Assembly: GCF_000631985.1 (NCBI RefSeq)
Contig: NZ_JFYN01000034.1
Coordinates: forward strand, 558,001-622,000
Direction: 5' to 3'
DNA length: 64,000 bases
From: Pseudomonas sp. RIT288
GTDB taxonomy: Bacteria > Pseudomonadota > Gammaproteobacteria > Pseudomonadales > Pseudomonadaceae
Below, one piece after another: positions 42,517 to 50,026 of the stretch. The translations under genes were made by a program, and so were the position numbers. The notes under the pieces were generated by a model. That model saw only the letters and a program-made list of their open reading frames with translations. It was not told the DNA's origin and searched no databases. Numbering within the stretch: position 1 is the first letter of the stretch; every line of letters begins with the position of its first letter.

Positions 42517-44576
42517 AGGGGCGCTCCATCGGGCAGCGGTTCTTCGGCATCGCTGGTGCTGACGAATTCCACGCCGGGCAGCAGCGCCAGGCGCAAACCG
42601 CTCAAGGCATGCAACAGGTTTAGCCGGGTTTCTTCGTCGCCGTGGCCTTTGAGCGCGCGGCGCGCGCGATCCATGGTCATCAGCAACGGACTCGGCGCCG
42701 GCAAGCGTTCGCCCGCCTTCAGACACGCGCGGAAATACTCGCCAACCTCGGACACCACTTGCTGCAGCAGAGCCTTCGGCGCACCGGTGACCCGTGGCGT
42801 ATAGGCCAGCAGGTCGAGCAGATTCAGCCCCACGCGTACTTCACGCATGGCAATCCCGGTGTCCTGACCGGTCATGGCCAGGCGCGGCAAGTGCTGCATC
42901 AAGCGGTCGAGCAACTGCACGCCCAGCTGCCGGTGTTCGGCAAGGTTGGCCGGCTCGGTCATGTGCACGATGTCTTTCCAGCTGAAGCGGGTCAGACGCT
43001 TGGCCGCCAGCTCGACGCCGAACGGACGGGCGATCAGGGTCCAGATGAACGCAAACAACAGGCCCAGAGGGCCGGCCAGGTTGGAGTTCACAAAGGCGAA
43101 GAAGTCCGCATCGTACGCGCCCTGAATGCTGATGAACGACGAGGTGTTGACCAGCGTCAGGAGCATGCCGAGGAAGAAGCGTGGCTGCACCGTGAGGGTG
43201 CCGACACAGATGAATGGAATCGCAAACGCCAGCACCAGCATCGGAAAATCGTGCAGGTTCGGCAGAATCAGAAACAGATAGAGACTGGCGAACAGCACCG
43301 ACATCCCGGTCCAGAAAAAGAACCGATAGATCTGCGGCGCCGGGTCGTCCATCGAGGCGAAGAAACTGCACGCTACCGCCGCCAGAATCACCGCGCTGCC
43401 ACCGTCCGGCCAGCCGAGCAGAATCCACAGCACCGACGCGACGATGATCGCCAGAACAGTCGAGGCCACCGAATACAGCATCATCCCGCGATCGAGAAAC
43501 GGCGTCAGCCGCCCGAGGCGCCAGTGCCGGTACACCGCGCGCCAGCTGTCCTGGCGCTCGCAGAGAATAGCGTCCTGCAGACTGCGGCAGTCCTGCCACA
43601 GATCGATAAATTCGCCGAGGCGATAAATCGCGTTGGAGAACAACAATTGCTTGCGATCTTCCAGCGCCTCGCAGCTTGGCTGCAGGGCCTGGAGTTGATC
43701 CTTGAGGGCCTGCCATCGTTCGAGATCGGCGTCGTTATGGCCGAGCCATTCCTGGGTCGCGGTCAGCAGCGGGGCAAACTTTTCCACCAGTTCCGGCGTA
43801 CGTCGCTCAAGGGCATAGAGCGAGTCTTCCAGAGCGTCGATCACCGGCAACAGGTGGATCATCCGTCCACGCAATTCCTTGGTGTTGCGCACGGTTTGCG
43901 GCCGGGCACCTTCGTGGGGCAACTGGCCGATCATCAATTCGAGGCTGTTGAAGTTGGCGACCATGGCCATGCGCAGCGCGGCGATCTGTTCAGGCTGCAC
44001 GTCGCGGCTGAGAAACTTCAGGCTGTAGGTGGTGGCGTCGGCGAACCACTTGCCCACCGCGTCGTTGAATACCGGCGCCAAACGGCGCGGCCAGAACATC
44101 GCGCCGACCACCGCCGCCACGGCGATACCGAGAAAAATCTCTTCGGTGCGCGCCTCCGCCACGTCCCACACCGCCAGCGGATTATCCACGGTCGGCAAGG
44201 CAATCAGCGGCAAGGTGTAACCGGCCAGCATCAGCGCGTAGCTATTGGCGGTGCGCAGGTGCAGCGACAAGAACAACAGAATCCCGGTCCACAGCGCGAC
44301 GACCACCACCAACACGTACGGACTCTGCACGAACATCGGCACGAACAGCACCGCTGCTGCCGCCCCGAGAAAAGTGCCGATGGCGCGGTACAGCGCCTTG
44401 GAGCTGGTCGGGCCGAGAAACGGGCTGGAGACGATGTACACCGTGGCCATCGCCCAATACGGACGCGGCATTTGCATGAGCAAGGCGATGTACAGCGCAA
44501 TCATCGACGCTGCAAAGGTACGGACCCCGTAGAACCAGTCACGGGCCGGAGGAATGCCGGAAAAAAAACCGTTCAA
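42513..44576 (-). CDS. FUSC/AaeB-type inner membrane efflux transporter
   Basis: Inner-membrane transporter of 687 residues in the FUSC family, which includes AaeB (aromatic carboxylic acid efflux). Two similar halves each have a block of about five membrane helices (residues about 15-165 and 360-510) and a soluble helical domain. The start is a TTG at 44576 sharing the TTGA with the MarR stop; the next ATG (residue 25) would remove part of the first helix, so the TTG is preferred. The ribosome site is weak, in line with translational coupling. Substrates are probably small aromatic acids, by family only. Confidence 0.87.
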   Translation of the reverse strand: MNGFFSGIPPARDWFYGVRTFAASMIALYIALLMQMPRPYWAMATVYIVSSPFLGPTSSKALYRAIGTFLGAAAAVLFVPMFVQSPYVLVVVVALWTGILLFLSLHLRTANSYALMLAGYTLPLIALPTVDNPLAVWDVAEARTEEIFLGIAVAAVVGAMFWPRRLAPVFNDAVGKWFADATTYSLKFLSRDVQPEQIAALRMAMVANFNSLELMIGQLPHEGARPQTVRNTKELRGRMIHLLPVIDALEDSLYALERRTPELVEKFAPLLTATQEWLGHNDADLERWQALKDQLQALQPSCEALEDRKQLLFSNAIYRLGEFIDLWQDCRSLQDAILCERQDSWRAVYRHWRLGRLTPFLDRGMMLYSVASTVLAIIVASVLWILLGWPDGGSAVILAAVACSFFASMDDPAPQIYRFFFWTGMSVLFASLYLFLILPNLHDFPMLVLAFAIPFICVGTLTVQPRFFLGMLLTLVNTSSFISIQGAYDADFFAFVNSNLAGPLGLLFAFIWTLIARPFGVELAAKRLTRFSWKDIVHMTEPANLAEHRQLGVQLLDRLMQHLPRLAMTGQDTGIAMREVRVGLNLLDLLAYTPRVTGAPKALLQQVVSEVGEYFRACLKAGERLPAPSPLLMTMDRARRALKGHGDEETRLNLLHALSGLRLALLPGVEFVSTSDAEEPLPDGAPL

Positions 44577-45040
44577 GAATTGATCACCACAGGCGGATTG
44601 GCCGCCTCAAAAGCTCGCAGTACCCGAAGCGTAGCCTCCAGATCGCTCTGGTCGATGCCTTCGAGCACTTCATGACGCAGACGTACCAGCTCGCTTTCCA
44701 CCGATTGCACCAGCTCACGGCCGCTGTCGGTCAGGCTCAGGCACTTGGCCCGGCGATCCTGCGCATCTTCGGTGCGGCAGACGTAGCCGGCGTAGCACAA
44801 CTGATCGAGCAGGCGCACCAGCGACGGACTCTCCATCCCGGCCGCCTGCGCCACCTGCACCTGACGCACGCCCTCGCCCAACCGCCCGATCATCAACAAG
44901 GGCACGGCGCAGGCTTCGGAGATTCCATAGTTGACCAGCGTGGTCTGGCAGATCTTCCGCCAATGCCTGGCGGCCACCACCATGGCACTGCTGATGTTCA
45001 TCTGGAGAGCGTCGAGGGAATTCGGCACGGGAAAATGCAC
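44573..45040 (-). CDS. MarR family transcriptional regulator
   Basis: A 155-residue winged-helix dimer regulator that leads the efflux operon. The DNA-binding part contains VRQVQVAQAAGMESPSLVRL and the wing RTEDAQDRRAKCLSLTDSG. The start is taken as a GTG at 45040; an ATG at 45001 is also possible. A palindrome of SlyA/MarR type, TTAGTTTGCTAA, lies immediately upstream of the GTG, so the protein probably represses its own operon until an aromatic ligand binds. Confidence 0.87.
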   Translation of the reverse strand: MHFPVPNSLDALQMNISSAMVVAARHWRKICQTTLVNYGISEACAVPLLMIGRLGEGVRQVQVAQAAGMESPSLVRLLDQLCYAGYVCRTEDAQDRRAKCLSLTDSGRELVQSVESELVRLRHEVLEGIDQSDLEATLRVLRAFEAANPPVVINS

Positions 45041-45043
45041 ACT

Positions 45044-45057
45044 GTTAGTTTGCTAAC
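45044..45057. promoter_or_regulatory. Candidate MarR/SlyA-type operator
   Basis: GTTAGTTTGCTAAC has 5-bp perfect arms; its core on the minus strand, TTAGCAAACTAA, differs at one base from the SlyA consensus TTAGCAAGCTAA. It directly precedes the MarR gene. Confidence 0.7.
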
Positions 45058-45202
45058 TATCAATATCGCATTGGCGGGGAATTTCAGTCAAGTTTTGAAA
45101 CAAATCTGCCCGTTGGTCACTCGGAGCAACGCGTGATTCCTAATCAAAGCATTACGATGTATGTACCTCGTAAGTACATCACCTTTTAAAGGGAACATTG
45201 CA

Positions 45203-45481
45203 ATGTCAAAACAGGCGGTTTTCACAATGAAACTCGAGCTCGAGCTGCGAGAGCAGTTCATGGCCGAAGCCGAGGCCTCGCATCGCCCTGCATCACAGAT
45301 CGTGCGCGAAATGATGCGTCAGTTTGTTCAGACTCAAAGGGAAGCCCGTGAGTACGAGATGTTTTTGCAGCGAAAGGTCGAGCTTGCGCGAGCCTCAATA
45401 GCCGCCGGCGAGGTTTTTTCCAACGAGGAAGTTGAAGCACAATTCGCCGTCAGGCGCAGGCGGGCAGACAATCAAGGATGA
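45203..45481 (+). CDS. Ribbon-helix-helix antitoxin (ParD/RelB-like)
   Basis: A 92-residue protein with an N-terminal ribbon-helix-helix DNA-binding fold (VFTMKLELELREQFMAEAEA, then RPASQIVREMMRQFV) and a C-terminal toxin-binding tail. The ATG at 45203 has an AAAGGGAAC leader; an upstream extension of 14 codons is possible. Its stop overlaps the start of a ParE-type toxin gene (ATGA), the usual type II toxin-antitoxin order. The toxin gene is frameshifted, so this antitoxin may now be orphan. Confidence 0.85.
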   Translation: MSKQAVFTMKLELELREQFMAEAEASHRPASQIVREMMRQFVQTQREAREYEMFLQRKVELARASIAAGEVFSNEEVEAQFAVRRRRADNQG

Positions 45482-45758
45482 AGATTATCTGGACTAAAAA
45501 TGCTGTACAGGATCGTGAAAAATCTGGGACTACTTACACGCCGTAAACCCGCGAGTAGCCCTCGAAATGGATCGCCGCTTCACTGAAGCGGTATCCCGGA
45601 TCTCCCAACACCCCGAAGTTGGCCCTGTCGGCGTTATCGCTGGCACTCGAGAGATCATTCCGCATCCTAGCTATCGTCTCGTTCACCAAATGGATCGAGA
45701 GGTGGTCTGGATCATGGCGATTGTTCATACCGCACAGATGTGGCCTTTCCCAAAATAG
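45478..45758 (+). pseudogene. ParE/RelE-family toxin, frameshifted
   Basis: The frame starts MKIIWTKNAVQDREK, a typical ParE start, then runs to a stop after 22 codons. In the next frame the rest of the toxin follows without interruption: IWDYLHAVNPRVALEMDRR, ..., GTREIIPHPSYRLVHQM, ..., IVHTAQMWPFPK. The break lies in the run GAAAAATCT at about 45517-45525; adding one A would restore a 93-residue toxin. So one base has been lost in a homopolymer, in nature or in sequencing. The start overlaps the antitoxin stop by 4 bp. Confidence 0.85.
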
Positions 45759-45761
45759 CGG

Positions 45762-46007
45762 TCATCCCTCCCGCCCCTTGCGCAACAACACATCCAACTG
45801 ATCCACCACCTCCGCCCAGTCCGCATCATCAAGAATCTCATCCCGCAAAAAATCCGCCTGGCTCTTGCTCCAGAAAAACGCGTCCGCGAGGTGCAGCTCG
45901 GGTTTGAGTGGTGAATGGGTGGTGATGAATTGGTCGATGCTGGTCGGGTCGTTGTCCAGACCCAGTTGTTTGAACAGGGACGGCAGGCTGTGGGTGGGCT
46001 GTTCCAT
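45762..46007 (-). CDS. DUF2789 family protein
   Basis: An 81-residue protein of the DUF2789 family: PTHSLPSLFKQLGLDND at the start and LADAFFWSKSQADFLRDEIL in the second half, followed by DDADWAEVVDQLD. Function unknown; small, soluble and acidic. ATG at 46007 with a GGAGGACT-type site (reading AGGAGTCCTCC region). Its end nearly meets the broken toxin gene. Confidence 0.82.
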   Translation of the reverse strand: MEQPTHSLPSLFKQLGLDNDPTSIDQFITTHSPLKPELHLADAFFWSKSQADFLRDEILDDADWAEVVDQLDVLLRKGREG

Positions 46008-46044
46008 GGAGGACTCCTTCAAGAATGCGGTGGGTGGGAGATTA

Positions 46045-46109
46045 TTCGCGAGCAGGCCCGCTCCCACAGGGGAACGTGTTCAACCTGTGAGAGCGAGCCT
46101 GCTCGCGAG
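46045..46109. repeat. REP pair
   Basis: TTCGCGAGCAGGCCCGCTCCCACAGG and an inverted, slightly diverged partner TGTGAGAGCGAGCCTGCTCGCGA, between the YbaK and DUF2789 genes, which are read in the same direction. Confidence 0.8.
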
Positions 46110-46134
46110 GGCGCCGGCAAAAACGCTACAAATC

Positions 46135-46596
46135 CTACTGACTCAACTCCCGCACCTCGGCATGCGGCACCATTTTCAGGAATTCGGGCATGCTCATGTG
46201 CAGCAGGTAGTTGTGGTTACCGGCTTCCAGGTAGATGTCTTTCTGCCGGGTCAGCAGCGGGTCGATGACCATGTCCAGGCCGTAGGAATCACCCAGCGGC
46301 GGCACCGCGCCGCGTTCGCAGTCATCGAAGATATGCGCCAGGTTGCTCTCCCGGGTGATCTGCCATTCGCCCCTGCTGCGCACCTTGCTCAAGTCCAGAT
46401 GCCGGCTGGCCGGCAGCACGGTCATCAGGTAATGCCCGTGGTGGTCGTCGAGAATGACCGATTTGGCCACGCGTTCGGCGGGCACTCCGGAAACCCGTGC
46501 GGTTTCCAGGCTGCTGGCCGAGTGGCGGTGGGCCACGATGTCATATTCGCAATGCGCCCGGTTCAGGCTGCTTTGCACTTTTTTTGCCATACGCAT
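46135..46596 (-). CDS. YbaK/EbsC-type aminoacyl-tRNA deacylase
   Basis: A 153-residue single-domain protein of the YbaK/ProX editing family, which removes wrongly attached amino acids from tRNA. The segments AKSVILDDHHGHYLMTVLPA (with the conserved lysine), GAVPPLGDSYGLDMVID and the C-terminal NHNYLLHMSMPEF fit. The ATG at 46596 has a GAGGTG site. Which tRNA it edits is not readable here. Divergent from nfeD. Confidence 0.85.
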   Translation of the reverse strand: MRMAKKVQSSLNRAHCEYDIVAHRHSASSLETARVSGVPAERVAKSVILDDHHGHYLMTVLPASRHLDLSKVRSRGEWQITRESNLAHIFDDCERGAVPPLGDSYGLDMVIDPLLTRQKDIYLEAGNHNYLLHMSMPEFLKMVPHAEVRELSQ

Positions 46597-46771
46597 GCTG
46601 CACCTCGGTGTCCCGCTGAACGTTGTACCTGTTCTGCTGAGTCTAGTCCGACAAGGCATTGGCGAAAGGAAATCCGCTCACTGGACACATCTGCTCATTG
46701 AGCAGAATTCATCCAGCGCCAGGCTCAACTAGACTTAAGGAAACACCCCCATGACTCTCCCGGAGGGTCAC

Positions 46772-47302
46772 GTGAATAGCCGATGTTGCACGTTTTTCCT
46801 GATACTGCTGACCAGCGGCTCGGCCCTCGCGGCTGACGTCCCGCTGACGGCGGTCAATCCGCTCGGCCTATGGCTGATCACCCTCGGCATTGCCTTTCTG
46901 ATCGCCGAAGCGGCATTGCCCAACTACGGGGTGATCGGCCTCGGCGGGATCATCATGTTCGTCATCGGCGCGCTGATTCTGGGCAACGCCGAGTTGCCAG
47001 TACCGATGATCATCGGACTTGGCCTGCTCAGCGCCCTGCTGCTGATCGCGTTGATCGTCCGCGCCTTGAAAACCCGCCCGCGCCACGCCGTCAGCGGCGA
47101 TGCCGGGCTGGTCGGCAGCGTGACGGCGGTGACTACCGTGCAAGCGCAAAACGCCCACAACGGCTGGGTGCAATTGCAGGGTGAACATTGGCAGGTGCAC
47201 AGCACGACACCGCTGCACACCGGGCAATCGGTGCGGGTGGTCGGGCGTACGGGCTTATTGCTGAAAGTCGCCGCGACTGACGCGGTGCGACACGGAGAGT
47301 GA
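46772..47302 (+). CDS. NfeD-family membrane protein (short form)
   Basis: A 176-residue protein with a signal-type N-terminus, three membrane helices (about residues 33-105) around PNYGVIGLGGIIMFVIGALIL, and a C-terminal OB-fold domain (SGDAGLVGSVTAVTTVQAQN). NfeD proteins pair with SPFH/stomatin proteins encoded beside them, as here. The GTG at 46772 with a GGAGGGTC site was preferred to an ATG seven codons upstream. Confidence 0.85.
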   Translation: MNSRCCTFFLILLTSGSALAADVPLTAVNPLGLWLITLGIAFLIAEAALPNYGVIGLGGIIMFVIGALILGNAELPVPMIIGLGLLSALLLIALIVRALKTRPRHAVSGDAGLVGSVTAVTTVQAQNAHNGWVQLQGEHWQVHSTTPLHTGQSVRVVGRTGLLLKVAATDAVRHGE

Positions 47303-47304
47303 TC

Positions 47305-48063
47305 ATGGGTCTGCAAATCGGTTTCGTTGCACTGCTGCTGTTGGTGATCGCACTCGCCGGCTCGACCTTCCGCATCTTGCGTGAGTACGAGCGCGGCGTG
47401 GTGTTCCAGCTCGGGCGCTTTTGGCAAGTCAAGGGTCCGGGGCTGATCCTGCTGATTCCGGTGGTGCAGCAAATGGTCCGGGTCGATCTGCGCACCGTGG
47501 TGCTCGACGTGCCGCCGCAGGATGTCATCACCCGCGACAACGTCTCAGTGAAGGTCAACGCGGTGCTGTACTTCCGCGTGCTCGACCCGCAGAAGGCGAT
47601 CATTCAGGTCGAAGACTTTCTCTCGGCCACCAGCCAACTGGCGCAGACCACCCTGCGCGCGGTGCTCGGCAAACATGAGCTGGATGAACTGCTGGCCGAA
47701 CGCGAGCAACTGAACATCGACATCCAGCAGGTGCTCGACGCCCAGACCGATGCCTGGGGTATCAAGGTCGCCAACGTCGAGATCAAGCACGTCGACCTCA
47801 ACGAGTCGATGGTGCGCGCAATTGCCAAACAGGCCGAAGCCGAACGTGAACGCCGGGCCAAGGTGATCCACGCCGAAGGCGAACTGCAGGCCTCGGAAAA
47901 ACTCATGCAGGCCGCCGAAATGCTCGGCCGTCAGCCCGGTGCCATGCAGTTGCGCTACATGCAGACCTTGAGTTCGATTGCCGGCGACAAGAGCTCGACG
48001 ATCGTCTTTCCGTTGCCGATCGAGCTGCTCAAGGGGATGGCGGATTTGTCGGGCAAATCCTGA
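47305..48063 (+). CDS. Slipin (stomatin-like SPFH protein)
   Basis: A 252-residue membrane-associated scaffold protein. One N-terminal hydrophobic hairpin (residues 2-22) is followed by the SPFH domain: REYERGVVFQLGRFWQVKGP, LDVPPQDVITRDNVSVKVNA, and a helical tail rich in Ala and Glu (AIAKQAEAERERRAKVIHAE). Slipins organise membrane microdomains with NfeD partners. It starts 2 bp after nfeD, and a GGAGAG site precedes the ATG. Confidence 0.9.
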   Translation: MGLQIGFVALLLLVIALAGSTFRILREYERGVVFQLGRFWQVKGPGLILLIPVVQQMVRVDLRTVVLDVPPQDVITRDNVSVKVNAVLYFRVLDPQKAIIQVEDFLSATSQLAQTTLRAVLGKHELDELLAEREQLNIDIQQVLDAQTDAWGIKVANVEIKHVDLNESMVRAIAKQAEAERERRAKVIHAEGELQASEKLMQAAEMLGRQPGAMQLRYMQTLSSIAGDKSSTIVFPLPIELLKGMADLSGKS

Positions 48064-48081
48064 GCCTGCGCAGGCCAGCGA

Positions 48082-49677
48082 TCATCCGCCCGGTTTATCG
48101 GTGCCTGGCCCCCTCACATACAAGCGTGCAAAAGCACCGCCTGCATGGACATCGCTCTGCCGCTGCCAGCCTTCAGGCAACGCCGCAAACTCATCGGGTT
48201 CATCCAGCGTGCCGATCAACCACATCCGCGTGCTGCCCTTTGACACGTCACCAAGCTGATCGAGGAAAACCTCCTCGCCGACCAAAGTGCCAAACCCATA
48301 GGCATTGGGGCGCGTGGAACGCCCGTCCGCCGCTGGTGGCGTATACAGGCGGATCTGCGCGTCGGTGCGGTTGTAGTAGATGTAGCTGAGGTACCACATC
48401 ATGTCGCTGGTGACGATCCGGTCACCCTCGATGAAGTGCCGGTTGACGTAGTCGACCAGCACGCTGAACTGATCGTTGCTGTCGACCGTGGCATTGTTCT
48501 TCACACCCACCAGCTCGACCCCAACGAACAACACCAGAATCGCCAGCGCCAGCACGCGAGAGCCTGCGTACAGACGATCGACCGCCAGCGCCACCAGCAT
48601 TGGCAACCCCAGCGCATAGGCCGTCACATACCGCTCGATGAACACCGGCGAGAGGAACGACACGCCAAACACCAGCAGAATCGGCACCACGCTGTAAGAC
48701 AGCAGCAACAGGCTGCCGCGAAACACACTGCGATCACGTCGCAACGCGACGCCGATCACGGCCACCAATGCCAGTGGCAGCAGCCAGAACAGCCACACCG
48801 GCAAGGTCAAACCGTCGTCCTGAATCAGCAACGACCAGACCATCGACGGCAATGAGCTGAGGGTCACCGGATCTTCCCAGCCAATGTCATTACTGGCCTT
48901 GAGTTCCGGGATGTGCCGCAGCAGATCAAGCAGATTCGGCACCCACGGCAAGTACAGCAACGCGATGCTCAGGTTCGCCAACCACCACGCCGGTCGCTGA
49001 ATATGCCGCAGCCGATACCCCGGCTGCACGCGCACCGCCGTCAAATACAGCCAGTGGCTGATCACGCACAGAACAGTGAAATAGTGGGTGTAGAACGCTG
49101 CCGTCATCAGCAGCGCATAGGCCACCAGATAACGATGCCGCCTCGGCTGGCGCACCCAGTAGACCAGCGCGATCGTCGCGCCGATCAGCCACACACCGAG
49201 CAGCGCATACATGCGCACTTCCTGGCTGTAGCGCACGGCCGTGGGCAACAACGCCAGCAATAACCCGGCCAACAACGCAGCGCGGCGGGTGGCGAGCAGA
49301 TCCACCAGCCACACCCCCAGCCCGACGGTGATGATTCCCGGCACGGCGCTCATCAGGCGAATCGACAGCATGCCGTCACCGAAAAGGCCTATCCAGCCGT
49401 GCAACAACATGAAATACAGCGGTGGATGCACGTCATGGGCCGCATGCCCCCAGATATCAGGCAGGGAAAACCGGCTGAGCAGAACACTGGAGCCTTCATC
49501 GAACCAGATCGACGCGGCCGTCAGGTCGAAAAAACGCACCGCCGCCGCGAGCAGCATGATCGGTAACAGCCAGTGCTCCCGGGCCCAACGAATCAGGCGC
49601 AAGGCAACCAACCATGCCCCGGGGACAGCACGTGGATCCTGCGTGTCGCCGACCGGCGTTTCTCTGTGTGCCGCCAT
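48082..49677 (-). CDS. GT39-like membrane glycosyltransferase
   Basis: A 531-residue multi-spanning membrane protein. Following the first helix, AASIWFDEGSSVLLSRFS and HAAHDVHPPLYFMLLHGW match the first periplasmic loop of polyisoprenyl-phosphate-sugar transferases (PMT/ArnT/GT39 group), with acidic catalytic candidates in FDEGS. About 11 membrane helices and a C-terminal periplasmic domain of roughly 130 residues follow. The acceptor is unknown. It is convergent with the slipin gene (18 bp apart). Confidence 0.82.
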   Translation of the reverse strand: MAAHRETPVGDTQDPRAVPGAWLVALRLIRWAREHWLLPIMLLAAAVRFFDLTAASIWFDEGSSVLLSRFSLPDIWGHAAHDVHPPLYFMLLHGWIGLFGDGMLSIRLMSAVPGIITVGLGVWLVDLLATRRAALLAGLLLALLPTAVRYSQEVRMYALLGVWLIGATIALVYWVRQPRRHRYLVAYALLMTAAFYTHYFTVLCVISHWLYLTAVRVQPGYRLRHIQRPAWWLANLSIALLYLPWVPNLLDLLRHIPELKASNDIGWEDPVTLSSLPSMVWSLLIQDDGLTLPVWLFWLLPLALVAVIGVALRRDRSVFRGSLLLLSYSVVPILLVFGVSFLSPVFIERYVTAYALGLPMLVALAVDRLYAGSRVLALAILVLFVGVELVGVKNNATVDSNDQFSVLVDYVNRHFIEGDRIVTSDMMWYLSYIYYNRTDAQIRLYTPPAADGRSTRPNAYGFGTLVGEEVFLDQLGDVSKGSTRMWLIGTLDEPDEFAALPEGWQRQSDVHAGGAFARLYVRGPGTDKPGG

Positions 49678-50026
49678 TGCGTCCTCTTGCTGTGCCGGAA
49701 TATCGCGAACGGATGGAGCCGAACCTGTCCGTCACTTTAGGTCAGCCACGGGAGGGCCGTCGATGGCGGTGTACGGTTTCACGACATCCGGCAACCCGCT
49801 CGGCAGGGAGCAGGTTCTGCGAACATCTCCTGACCGCGTTCCACGCCCCGCTTACGTGTAACTGCAATTTGGGAAGCGTCTGACATCATTTCTTCGGCGG
49901 CCTTGTTAGCGTTGCACAAAACCGGCTCCGAGACGTTTGTTGCGCGCAAGACCATGGAAGGTCTGCGCGCAAGCGTTGCATCGACGTCCGAGAGCCTGTG
50001 CCCCGTCACAGGACAAGGAATAAAGG
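49678..50026. other. 349-bp intergenic region before vgrG
   Basis: No gene called. It contains the divergent starts of the GT39 and vgrG transcripts. Two small inverted repeats are seen: GCGCGCAAGACC/GGTCTGCGCGC around 49938-49967 and CCTGTG-CCCCGT-CACAGG at 49995-50012, the second 15 bp before the vgrG start and close to its AAGGAATAAAGG ribosome site. A 76-codon minus-strand frame has no recognisable features. Confidence 0.55.

Noticed and set aside
42642..44675. 677-codon plus-strand frame opposite the FUSC gene
   Set aside because: Composition is rich in Arg, Gln and His with no domain or start signal; it mirrors the FUSC codons.
49779..50009. 76-codon minus-strand frame before vgrG
   Set aside because: No ribosome site or family features; it covers the vgrG leader and small palindromes, so a regulatory region is more likely.
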